A stretch of DNA of 64,000 nt, from the NCBI RefSeq assembly GCF_030272615.1, contig NC_081414.1, forward strand, positions 236,344,733 to 236,408,732. The letters are read 5' to 3'. The notes under the pieces were generated by a model. The model did not search any database. It was not told the origin of the DNA and saw nothing but the letters and a program-made list of their open reading frames with translations. Source of the stretch: Cryptomeria japonica. Its lineage: Eukaryota > Streptophyta > Pinopsida > Cupressales > Cupressaceae. The position numbers were made by a program, and so were the translations under genes. Below are positions 1-8,749 of the stretch, piece by piece. How positions within the stretch are numbered: position 1 is the stretch's first letter; each line of letters starts with the position of its first letter.

Positions 1-240
1 AAAGACCATATCGGGATAGTGCAAAAATAGTTATACCGATCCACGATGGCACGAAGAATCGGAAGGCGGCACCATTGGTATTACCTATACCAATAAAATG
101 GACTGGGAAGCATAAAGCATAAAAGTGCATCGGAGACTCATGGGGACTTCGGGAGGAATAGAAAAAGGCTACTCCGACCCTTGATTAAGATAAAACCGCC
201 TGCGGGGATATCTGTGTAAGTTATATCGATAAACTAAACA
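1..240. repeat. Diverged direct repeat, copy 1 (LTR-like)
   Basis: This stretch aligns by eye with 2304-2545 in the same orientation. Shared landmarks in the same order include accatatcrg, tagtgcaaaaat, gagaatcggaaggc, cggtattacctat, gggaggaatagaaaa, attccgaccc and gttataccgataaa. Many substitutions separate the copies, so the duplication is old. Related words, including a pair of CCCGATGAC motifs, also occur near 2250-2270 and 14180-14200. The likely origin is the LTR of an old element, but no complete boundary is visible. Confidence 0.6.
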
Positions 241-270
241 TTTAGTGAGGACTCGTCGGGATGGCTAAAG

Positions 271-410
271 CTATTCTAGCTCCAAAACAGACCTTTCGTA
301 CATGTTAGTGAGAGGTTAGTCAATCATAGTCGTTTATTGCAAAATCGACAGTGTAAAACGCACGACTAACATGCCTGTTAGTCAATCTGTACAATGATTT
401 TGCATAACAG
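271..410. repeat. TIR/palindrome repeat, copy A (degraded 3' end)
   Basis: It starts with ctattctagctccaaaa, the same terminus as the better copies at 1918-2064 and 13825-13971. It carries the conserved centre: a ttagtcaat block, a gcaaaatcgacagtgtaaaa block and the palindrome gactaacatgcctgttagtc at about 364-383. The right terminus is eroded. It interrupts the old repeat at 1-270. Confidence 0.6.
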
Positions 411-887
411 TTTGAAGCTAATAGAGAGATTGAAGCAATATTAAACTACAGAAAAGGCAAAACTAACAACTATAGATCAATACTTCATGTGACAGAAAAT
501 TTGTATTTGAATACATCAATACTTAACAAACATTGTGTTAAAAGATTGGCAGCAATGTGTAAGAAGCATTGGTTCTTTACAAATTGTAATGTCCACCATC
601 CCTCATCAGTGCATGTAGATGAAAATGACATCTTTAAACATAAAAATATTGGCTACAAAATGACCATCGAAGGCGCTCCATGCACCTACAATGGTGAGCC
701 ATTTCTAACATAGTGTCAGCTAACACTTTTTCCTATTTACCATGACAAGATGCTTTATAACTTATCCAGTAACTACCTAAAATAATGCTACTGTTAATTT
801 TACAAAATTAATCCTATTGTCTACAATAAGGTCATAGAAGTGTAGCAAGTGACATGCAAAATAGGAAATTGTAGATAAACAACAAAA
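411..887. other. No gene recognised
   Basis: AT-rich sequence. A 74-codon open frame at 489-713 has no domain or recognisable motif and no support beyond being open. I see no repeat or regulatory structure that I can name. Confidence 0.5.
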
Positions 888-1600
888 CTAACTCCCAATG
901 TATTGGAGTATGACAACCATGTTATCTCCAATCTCCATTACTTTGACAGCGGCTGGTGCCAAGAGCCAATTATCATCAGAGTTCAATAGTCTGCGGAAGG
1001 GATCCAGATTCCCATTCCTCACCCCTACCCTAAACACCTCCCACGCCTCCTGGATGAAGTTCTTCCTCCTCTCCCGTGCTGCCCTTTTTTGGGTAATTTC
1101 CTCATCTTCAATGTCTGACTCCTCTGATTCAGAGGAAATGTAGTTGGTGTGGTTAAAATAGATGTCGAGGGTGCTTACCCAACAATCAGAATCCAACTCT
1201 AGAATGGCATTTCCTAGGGCTTGCCCATCAGACGGGCAGACAAAGTCGTCGATGCTATGTATGGTCGCTTCCTTTGAATCGAATATGTCAACCATAGGGC
1301 AAATGATAGCCTCATAAACAAACCCATCACACCTGTGTTGATTACCACCCAATATACCATTAGCCACCTGCCATATAGCATTCCAGAGCACATCATTTGC
1401 TTGAAATAGCTGACTGTATTGGGCCTTGATCGATTCCTCTCTACACAGGCAACTGACCCCAAAATGATGCACCATCGGTTCCAATTGAGACTTCCAGGCT
1501 TAAGACTGCAATCTGAACCATTCCTTATATAAAGTTTCAAACTTTCTAGAGAAGTCTACAGACCAGAAGAGGCTCTAATTCCAATCAAGGTTCATCCGAA
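888..1600 (-). pseudogene. Decayed ORF of unknown family (C-terminal part)
   Basis: Read on the minus strand, the frame is open for 198 codons from 1484 to 888. It continues upstream in the same frame to about 1600 with protein-like composition, through a TAA near 1500 and a TAG near 1576. The protein has a mixed globular start, an acidic Ser/Glu-rich stretch (SSESEESDIEDEE) near residue 120, a basic patch, and a C-terminal part rich in Trp, Leu and Val. I do not recognise a domain. The in-frame continuation past the stops suggests a once longer protein inactivated by nonsense changes. It lies among TE repeats, so a TE-borne ORF is more likely than a host gene. Confidence 0.45.
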
Positions 1601-1917
1601 CAACATATCTTTACTATTATGAGAACTTGTCAAGTTCCCTACTCCTATGTACTTTATCTAACCGGCCTGATACCAATCTGCCAAAGCGCATGAAAAAACA
1701 CAAAGGTCTCCAGTTTGTCCTTCCACTAAGGTATGGCCTACGTCTAGCTAAAACGAAGCTCTCGATGAAACCACATTGGCAAGCCAAAGGAGGATTATCG
1801 ACATCACTTATACCAATGAAACAGAGCGCGGACTCATTGGAGCACATTAAAAAATACTTAACTCGGTGCGCACTTTTCGAAAGATCGTTCCATCAAGATA
1901 GCTTGTTCCAGCCGAAG

Positions 1918-2064
1918 CTATTCTAGCTCCAAAATAGATCTTTTGTACAGTGTGTTAGCGACAGGTTAGTCAATTGCAGCCGTTAATTATAAAATCGATG
2001 GTGTAAAATGCACGACTAACACGCGTGTTAGTCAATCTGTACTACCATTTTGGAGCAAGAATAG
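1918..2064. repeat. TIR/palindrome repeat, copy B (147 bp)
   Basis: Complete copy. The left end ctattctagctccaaaat and the right end attttggagcaagaatag are inverted relative to each other. The perfect palindrome gactaacacgcgtgttagtc sits at 2014-2033. The same 147-bp length is seen at 13825-13971 in the opposite orientation. The size and terminal inverted repeats resemble a MITE, but no target-site duplication could be confirmed. Confidence 0.7.
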
Positions 2065-2850
2065 AAGTGTCTGCTTGTTCCGATGAGGAAGTAGGTGGTT
2101 TCTTTCTATCGGCTTGCATCGGCTTATTGACAAAGCATATAAATTTCTATATCGATGACCTATGAAACCATCGGTAGAACTTGTAATGAAATGGCCAAGC
2201 TTATAACATAGTATCGGGAGATTGGAAGTAATAAGAAAGTTTTATCCCGATACCCGATGACTAAAGGGAAACTAAAGGCAAGCCCATCAGAAAGAAGAAC
2301 CATATCAGAGTAGTGCAAAAATTGCTAGACCAATCCCCAATGATATGGAGAATCGGAAGGCCGAGACATCGGTATTACCTATATCGATAAAAGAACTCGG
2401 AAGCATATAACACAAAAGTGCATAAGGAATTCATCAAGATTTTGGGAGGAATAGAAAAGGGCTATTCCGACCCCTGATGAAGATAGAAGCATTGGCTGGA
2501 GTATCGATGTGAGTTATACCGATAAAGAAAGCATCAAATGAGGATTCGTGGGGACGTCAAAAGAAGAACTTTTATGTTATGCTGAGACCCGATAGGACCA
2601 TGGTAAGTGCGAGGAGTCTTGTTCTCAAATTCTGATTCCTTCCTATTCCTCCCTATAAGAAAATTTAATAACTCTGTTTGTATATAAAGAGGACAAGAAG
2701 AAAATAGAATTCTAGACTAACATATAACAAGGTTTCAACAAAACCTTCTACACTTCTAACTTATCCAAAGCTTAGGTGGGTATACCTTTTGTGAATACTT
2801 TCACACTTCTAAATTGAGATCCACAGTAAACCAATGCTAAAAACCCATGG
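2065..2850 (+). repeat. LTR-like segment with TATA box
   Basis: Contains diverged repeat copy 2 (2304-2545). It is followed by a clear TATA box, tatataaa at 2681-2688, about 30 bp upstream of sequence that could be an R region. The order (MITE-like unit, then a ~200-bp block, then a tatcccgatacccgatgact block) is repeated at 13825-14200. I infer a solo or degenerate LTR. No PBS or matching partner of high identity was found. Confidence 0.4.
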
Positions 2851-3253
2851 ACTTCATCGCCTCAATAAAACTGAAACATTAAAGAAAACTTATGCTCATT
2901 TTCAGTATTTGATCCCAAGAAAGATAAAAAGAATTCCATAACTGATATCAGTGCCTTATCCAGACTATAGAGTCACCTAAATCAAGCAAGAGTTTCAAAA
3001 CTGAACATTCTCATACATTTCATCACTTCGGCTTTCATGAACCCCATACATGCCTGGCATATATATGGGTTCTTTCCCTTTAAACTAAAATCGTTTATCA
3101 AATTCAAAGCAACGAACAATTAATCTACTGATAGAAATATTTCACGCATATTTAATCCCTCTCTTGAAGAGAAAAGCTAGAAATATATCTATAAGATTGC
3201 CTCACAATCCATGCTCAATCGAATAACCCTAAATTATCCAAATGAAACCAACA
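2851..3253. other. No gene recognised; target region of the Copia insertion
   Basis: Non-coding, AT-rich. The sequence runs up to the CAACA target site at 3249-3253 and resumes at 8456 on the other side of the inserted element. I see no motif to annotate. Confidence 0.5.
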
Positions 3254-3732
3254 TGTTGGTGTAAATAATTATTCATCATGGATATTATTACACTTTACTT
3301 AAGTTTACTTAGGATAATGCATTTCATAGTAGTTTGGGTATGAGACACTTGGGTGTTTGTGCCACATTGGGATAGTGTGTGTAGGAGAAATTCCACCTTT
3401 TTATGGTGTTGATCTTGTTGTTACACTCCACTCTTGTTGTTACACTCCACATTCAGTGGGTGATCCACCTCATGTGGATTATTATATTATTTCTCCTACC
3501 TACCCACACCTATTTCCTACCTACCCTTGTTTTTTATTGAGCCACATGTCATGTTTGTGTGCTCACATATCCCTAGCCTTGCCTATATAAGCAAGCTCAT
3601 CTACATTGTATGTAACTATTGAATCATGATATTGATCATTTTCTATTGATGAGAATATAGTTTATTCTTGTCCTATATTGTGTCTCTATTTTGTACATTT
3701 CATTGAGCTCTTGATCTTGGCAAAATCTCACA
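3254..3732 (+). repeat. Copia 5' LTR (479 bp)
   Basis: Matches 7985-8450. A TATA box (tatataag, about 3584-3591) marks the U3/R area. It sits inside an inverted cttgc...gcaag, and the same sequence is present in the 3' LTR. This copy has a 19-bp tandem duplication (ctcttgttgttacactcca) that the 3' LTR lacks, and it lacks a 7-bp insertion that the 3' LTR has near its start. Confidence 0.93.
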
Positions 3733-3745
3733 TGGTATCAGAGCC
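3733..3745 (+). promoter_or_regulatory. Primer binding site, initiator-Met tRNA type
   Basis: TGGTATCAGAGCC directly follows the LTR-terminal CA. This is the standard plant Copia PBS complementary to the 3' end of initiator methionine tRNA. The LTR-end/PBS junction (aaaatctcacatggtatcag...) occurs a second time at about 4016-4038. Confidence 0.92.
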
Positions 3746-4038
3746 ATTGGGGCTTCATTGATTCGTCTTGAAAAGGCATTATTGCGATGTCAAGAGGCAG
3801 ATCTGAGGAGTAGCATCTTTTGGAGGCGTCCTAGAACAGATCCGACCCCGCCATTGCGTCCAGAAGGCCGTTTCCATGAATTTTGGTTATAAAGTCGGCC
3901 GATTTTGGTGAGAAAATTTTTTTCGCCAATTTTGCTATATTCGTACGGATTTCAAAATTTTTTATATATTTTTTAGAATAAATAAATAAATTTATTTTTT
4001 GAAAATATTTTTTCAAAAATCTCACATGGTATCAGAGC

Positions 4039-5138
4039 AAAATACGCACTTTCAAAAAAAACGGCACCTGAAAAGGAGGTCGTATGACTCCAAACGAAGC
4101 CTTTGAAGTTGCAAAAACTGGGATTACTCAGGTACAGTCACCAAAAATTGCATTTTCTGAAAAATCCGTGCATCAAAATCAAAAAAATTCTTCACCACTG
4201 CGGAGAACACGAAATTCTAGCCCATGTCAGAAAAAAAAATTGCACCCAAAAAGGAGCAAAAATGAGCAAGTTATGGTCATTTGAAGTTGAACTGCAAAAT
4301 CAAAAAGCTCAATGAGAGGGGTCTACAAAATTTTCAAACCCTGCTGATGTGGCGCTGATGTCAGCAATTCACTGTGTTAAATTTGACGGTCGTATGACCG
4401 TCGCAAAAACTTCACCTCTCTGCTGATTGGGCACCCGTACTGTACGGATAGCTGACGTGGTAGGTGACTGTGCAGGCCGTACCGTACGGATTTGCTGACT
4501 GGGCGACTTTGCGTGGCAGATGACTGTGCGTACTGGCTAATATGTCGCAGTGTACGGATTGTACAAAAATATGACTATGTAAGGGTTGTACCCACGGGCC
4601 AGTGGCCGCCTGCCATGTGGCAGGTGTGGGTCCTCCGGTCTAGTTGACCGCCGGTGGTCCGCGTGGCGGAGGAGCTGGCGGCGGCGGCCGGTGGCGCGGT
4701 GCGGAGGATCGTGTCGGGAGGAGTCGGCGCCGGTGGTGGCGGCAGAGTCTGGTGGCATCGGCAAGGACGGGACGGCCGTGGGTGCGAGTTGACAGACAGC
4801 AGCAGCGGCTTGTGTCTCGGCGCGGGCGACAGCGTGGAAGGACTGGACAGTCGGGTACAGGCGCACAGACTTGTGTTGCAGACCTGCAGTACGGGGTCAC
4901 GGGGGGGGGGGGGGGTCTGCGGACTCCCCAAAAACCTTTTTGATATTCGTTTTTTGATTTTTTTTTTCGACTTTTTCAATTTTTTTTTTTGATTTTTGAT
5001 TTTGATGCACGGATTTTTTAGAAAATGCAGTTTTTGGTGACTGTCCCTGAGTAATCCCAGTTTTTGCAACTTCAGAGTCTTCGTTTGGAGTCACACGACC
5101 TCCTTTTCATGTGCCGTTTTTTTTGAAAGTGCGTATTT
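4039..5138. repeat. Long inverted repeat in the Copia leader, with GC-rich core
   Basis: The left arm (about 4039-4195) and the right arm (about 4991-5138) are reverse complements with roughly seven mismatches over ~150 bp. Both arms start from the word aaaatacgcactttca. The core contains several CCGTACGG or TGTACGGAT words at 4438-4560 and a strongly GC-rich block at about 4600-4905, unlike the AT-rich surroundings, ending in a long G tract. The arms could form a foldback structure in the genomic RNA. They could also be the TIRs of a DNA transposon carrying a captured GC-rich fragment, but no matching target duplication is visible. Confidence 0.75.
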
Positions 5139-5482
5139 TTTCATCTACTTTCACATGATGCTATCAGATTGATGCCATTGTAAGTAGAAATTGTACTTTC
5201 AGATCTTGGCCATTGTTGGCTCTCTTGGTACTTGTATATTTGCTTGAATCTCAGTTAGATTCATTGCACTATTGATTGAAGTCTCTTGTATCTCATTTGA
5301 GAAGTTGTAAATTTTGCATCATAAGTCCACTTTGCCTTGTTTTGCAAGTGGCCCATTGTAATCGCACTAAGTATAAAGTGCCAAAATCATCACTTTGGGG
5401 GGGGGGGGGTACTTTGATTGAGTGAATTTGGGGGGGTGTCTCTTGTGCTTTTGTGCTCTTGTGTTCCTTCCTTTTTGCTACT

Positions 5483-6961
5483 ATGGGTTCTTCTAAGTTT
5501 CCTCTCTTAACTCCACATAATTATGCTACTTGGAAAATTGATGCATGGAGTAAGCTTATGGAAAAAGGACTCACTCATTACATTGATGGAACTATTGTTG
5601 CTCCCGCTGATCCTAAGGTTGATCTAGTTGGTCACTTGGATTGGCTCACTAAAAATATCATGGTAATTGGTACCTTAAGAAAGTATGTATCAAAGGATCT
5701 CATTTTTCATATTGAGAAATGTACTCTAATCAAGGATGCTTGGCAAAAGTTTCAAGACTTGTATGGTCAAGTTGATGAGATTAGGGGATATCAAATTGAT
5801 AGTGATCTCACCATGTTAGATCCCAAAAACTTTGATACTATACAAGATTATGTCACTAAGGCAAATGAGTTGAGGGCACAACTCAAAGATTGTGACATTG
5901 ATAAAAAGGATACTCAATTGATATTCAACTTGATAGGGAAGCTTCCACAAGAATATGCGGCATTTGTTTCTAGTTTCCAAACCCATAGGATGACAATGGG
6001 TTCAAGCTACAAAATGCCTACATTTGATGCTTTCAATGAAATGTTGATGATGGAACAAACTAAGTTGATAAGCATGGACATTCTTAAGGCTTCTAAGTCT
6101 CAAGCATTAGTGGCAAATCAAGGGCACAAAGGAAATCAAGGAAAGGATAACTCAAACAAGAAGAAATGGCAATCCAAGCCTAAGGAAAAAGAACCATCTT
6201 CTCCACAACAAGGAGATTCATCCTCTTCCAAGAGAGATAATTCACCAAAGAGGGAGAGACCTACTTGTGCTTATTGTAAAAGGATTGGTCATGAGGAGCA
6301 TCATTGCCATTCTAAGAAGATTGATGAGCTCACACATATCATCAAAAAGCATAACATTGATTTGCCTAAAGTCTACAAGAAGGATGATTCATCAACTTCC
6401 ACTTCCTCACATTCAAAAGGAAAAGGGCAAGCATTCATGGCTTCTACAAGTGGGAAGACTCACTCTTTTGGAACAAGAAAAGGAAAAGCTCTATGTGCTA
6501 CTATCAGTCATGATTCAGAGAGATGGCTTCTAGATTTAGGGGCTTCTCATCATATGGCATCTTCACAGTCTATGTTCTCTACATTTGAGCCTTGCACCAT
6601 GCCACAGATTTTGATGGGCAATCATACATACATGGATGTGATTGGGAAAGGATCTATTGACATTGGGGATAACTCCTTCAATGATGTGTTGTTTGTACCC
6701 CACTTAACAAACAAACTCCTTTCTATCTATCAAATCACACATGGCGCAACTAAGAGAGTTGTGGAGTTCACACCTGATTCAGTTTTCATTAGAGACTTGG
6801 AGATTAGAGCTATCATTGCGACTGAGGTGGTTGATCATGCATCTCGGTTATACTCCTTTTTAGATTTTGTTGATGATGATGATTTCACATTTGATGATTC
6901 TACACATGATGATCACACTTATTGTGATGGTTCAGATTTTGAGGAGAACTTTGGACACTAG
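5483..6961 (+). CDS. Copia gag, zinc knuckle and protease
   Basis: The start is the ATG at 5483, just before the conserved gag opening (MGSSKFPLL...YATW). The frame is also open for ten codons upstream. The N-terminal ~220 residues are a typical Copia UBN2-like gag. A zinc knuckle of form CX2CX4HX4C (CAYCKRIGHEEHHC) follows a Lys/Ser-rich linker near residue 265. A retropepsin region follows near residue 350 (RWLLDLGASHHM), ending in the gag-pre-integrase motif (HASRLYSFLDF). The protease active site reads DLG, not the usual D[ST]G, so it is probably dead. The frame closes with TAG at 6959 and continues in the same frame beyond it. Virus-like particle assembly is the expected role of the gag part. 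Confidence 0.88.
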   Translation: MGSSKFPLLTPHNYATWKIDAWSKLMEKGLTHYIDGTIVAPADPKVDLVGHLDWLTKNIMVIGTLRKYVSKDLIFHIEKCTLIKDAWQKFQDLYGQVDEIRGYQIDSDLTMLDPKNFDTIQDYVTKANELRAQLKDCDIDKKDTQLIFNLIGKLPQEYAAFVSSFQTHRMTMGSSYKMPTFDAFNEMLMMEQTKLISMDILKASKSQALVANQGHKGNQGKDNSNKKKWQSKPKEKEPSSPQQGDSSSSKRDNSPKRERPTCAYCKRIGHEEHHCHSKKIDELTHIIKKHNIDLPKVYKKDDSSTSTSSHSKGKGQAFMASTSGKTHSFGTRKGKALCATISHDSERWLLDLGASHHMASSQSMFSTFEPCTMPQILMGNHTYMDVIGKGSIDIGDNSFNDVLFVPHLTNKLLSIYQITHGATKRVVEFTPDSVFIRDLEIRAIIATEVVDHASRLYSFLDFVDDDDFTFDDSTHDDHTYCDGSDFEENFGH

Positions 6962-6964
6962 AAC

Positions 6965-7762
6965 ATGGGGATTCTCACATGTAACCCCGTTCTTGAGTCT
7001 TGTATTTCATCTCCTCATATTGATATCACATCACCTATTGCACCTGATGATGCAGATAGTGCAACAGTTTTGCCTTCATGTGATTCAGTGCAGCAGGATA
7101 TTCATTGTCTTCCAGCTTCAGATTCATGGGATGATTACTTGACAGATATTGCAGGTTTATTTATAGAATCCTACATTGCAGATTTGGGAGACATCATTGA
7201 TGACATTCATCTTCTCTTTGATGAAGGTGATCCTTCTTCGATTGTTGCGAGGGAACACTCTGACCCTCTTGTTCATTCTCTACATGATCATTCTTTCGAG
7301 GTTGACATGATTGTGGATACTTATGTACAACAGTTGGAGGAGGTCTCTTTATTTTTTGAGGAGACATGTGAGTCTTTGGTACATGTTCTACATCCATCTC
7401 CACTAGATCTTGGAGTGCCTTTTTCAGCAGTGTGGCACAGTTTACCACCTTTGGAAGGGGTATCTTTTAGCATCGACATGGGGACACTTGAGCAGTTTTC
7501 AGAGATTCCTTTCATCATGAGTTTTCTTCATACATCTTCCCTTCATGATTGGGGAGACTTCATGGATAGACCTTTGGTTTTGTTTCTTCCTAAGGGGAGG
7601 AATGTTGTTCGACGTTCATGGAGCAGTTTCTTCATACATCGAGCTTCTATCATTGGTGCAGATTCTCCATTGAGGGGGGGTCATAGTTTGACTTCTCTTC
7701 TTCTCTCATGTGGGGGGGACTTTTTCCTCACATGGGGTATTGTTCTTCACATTCTTCTATGA
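6965..7762 (+). CDS. Novel acidic ORF replacing integrase/RT in the Copia element
   Basis: 265 codons in the same frame as gag and separated from it by a single TAG, so gag-protease and this part may once have been one polyprotein. The product is rich in Asp, Glu, His, Ser and Leu in its first ~200 residues, then more basic and hydrophobic (SFFIHR..., LLLSCGG). No integrase HHCC or DDE, RT YxDD or RNaseH motif is present, and I recognise no family. It could be a genuine accessory domain of the non-autonomous family or just read-through of non-coding sequence. The long open frame favours the first. Confidence 0.5.
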   Translation: MGILTCNPVLESCISSPHIDITSPIAPDDADSATVLPSCDSVQQDIHCLPASDSWDDYLTDIAGLFIESYIADLGDIIDDIHLLFDEGDPSSIVAREHSDPLVHSLHDHSFEVDMIVDTYVQQLEEVSLFFEETCESLVHVLHPSPLDLGVPFSAVWHSLPPLEGVSFSIDMGTLEQFSEIPFIMSFLHTSSLHDWGDFMDRPLVLFLPKGRNVVRRSWSSFFIHRASIIGADSPLRGGHSLTSLLLSCGGDFFLTWGIVLHILL

Positions 7763-7976
7763 GAGTTCTCTTGTATAGCTTTCATCTCTCTTTTGGGGGA
7801 GGGTTTTTTCCCATTGGGTTTTTCTCTCTTTCCCCACTTTGCGAAAGATTTCATTGCATTGGTTTGCATGCATTTGCATTTGTACATGGGTACCTAACAT
7901 GGCCTCGTAGCCGGGACCCATCTTGCATTGCTTGGTTGCATGGTAGACTTAAGTGCATTCCCCTAAGTTGCACTTA

Positions 7977-7984
7977 CGGGGGGG
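7977..7984 (+). promoter_or_regulatory. Polypurine tract of the Copia element
   Basis: A C followed by seven G residues sits directly against the TG start of the 3' LTR, in the normal place for plus-strand priming. Other G runs occur nearby (7674-7680, about 7712-7718, 7794-7802). Confidence 0.75.
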
Positions 7985-8450
7985 TGTTGGTGTTTGGTGT
8001 AAATAATTATTCATCATGGATATTATTACACTTTACTTAAGTTTACTTAGGATAATGCATTTCATAGTAGTTTGGGTATGAGACACTTGGGTGTTTGTGC
8101 CACATTGGGATAGTGTGTGTAGGAGAAATTCCACCTTTTATGGTGTTGATCTTGTTGTTACACTCCACATTCAGTGGGTGATCCACCTCATGTGGACTAT
8201 TATATTATTTCTCCTACCTACCCACACCTATTTCCTACCTACCCTTGTTTCTTATTGAGCCACATGTCATGTTTGTGTGCTCACATATCCCTAGCCTTGC
8301 CTATATAAGCAAGCTCATCTACATTGTATGTAACTATTGAATCATGATATTGATCATTTTCTATTGATGAGAATACAATTTATTCTTGTCCTATATTGTG
8401 TCTCTATTTTGTACATTTCATTGAGCTCTTGATCTTGGCAAAATCTCACA
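7985..8450 (+). repeat. Copia 3' LTR (466 bp)
   Basis: Near-identical to the 5' LTR apart from a 7-bp insertion close to its start, loss of the 19-bp duplication, one T-run length change and about four substitutions. TATA box at about 8302-8308. It ends in CTCACA and is followed by the target duplication CAACA. Confidence 0.93.
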
Positions 8451-8455
8451 CAACA

Positions 8456-8749
8456 AACTAATGAATGCACACCAGAAGACAAAGAAGATTTAGGCCTAAA
8501 AATTTGATCTGTATATTTATATTCATTTTGAAAATTTTACATGACTCAAGGTAATTCTTGAGAGAACCAGAAACACCCTAGATATATTTTAACAGAGTTT
8601 CTTTACAAATTCTTGTGATGATTTTTTCTAAGTCCCGATATCCATTTATAACAATATGGATGCAAACAAGCTTTGGACTTTCCTAGGAAAAGTGTGTTAC
8701 AACCATGATTCCCATTGAAAAGGAAAGAAAAATACAATCATTTTATTTC
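8456..8749. other. No gene; 3' flank of the minus-strand ORF
   Basis: AT-rich. Read on the minus strand it follows the stop of the large ORF and could be its 3' untranslated part. No recognisable PPT or LTR end was found. Confidence 0.4.

Larger units (their letters stand above)
3249..8455 (+). mobile_element. Complete non-autonomous Copia-type LTR retrotransposon
   Basis: The element body is 3254-8450 (5197 bp), bounded by 5-bp target duplications CAACA at 3249-3253 and 8451-8455. The LTRs begin TGTTGGTG and end CTCACA. A PBS adjoins the 5' LTR and a G-run PPT precedes the 3' LTR. Internally it has a long leader containing an inverted repeat, then gag, zinc knuckle and protease. It stops where integrase would start; no integrase, RT or RNaseH is present. 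Four substitutions and three length differences separate the LTRs by my count, so the insertion is young. Mobilisation would need enzymes supplied in trans. Confidence 0.93.

Noticed and set aside
4575-5069. 164-codon minus-strand ORF in the Copia leader
   Set aside because: Runs through the inverted-repeat arm and the GC-rich core. Overlapping frames are open on both strands because of composition. No domain.
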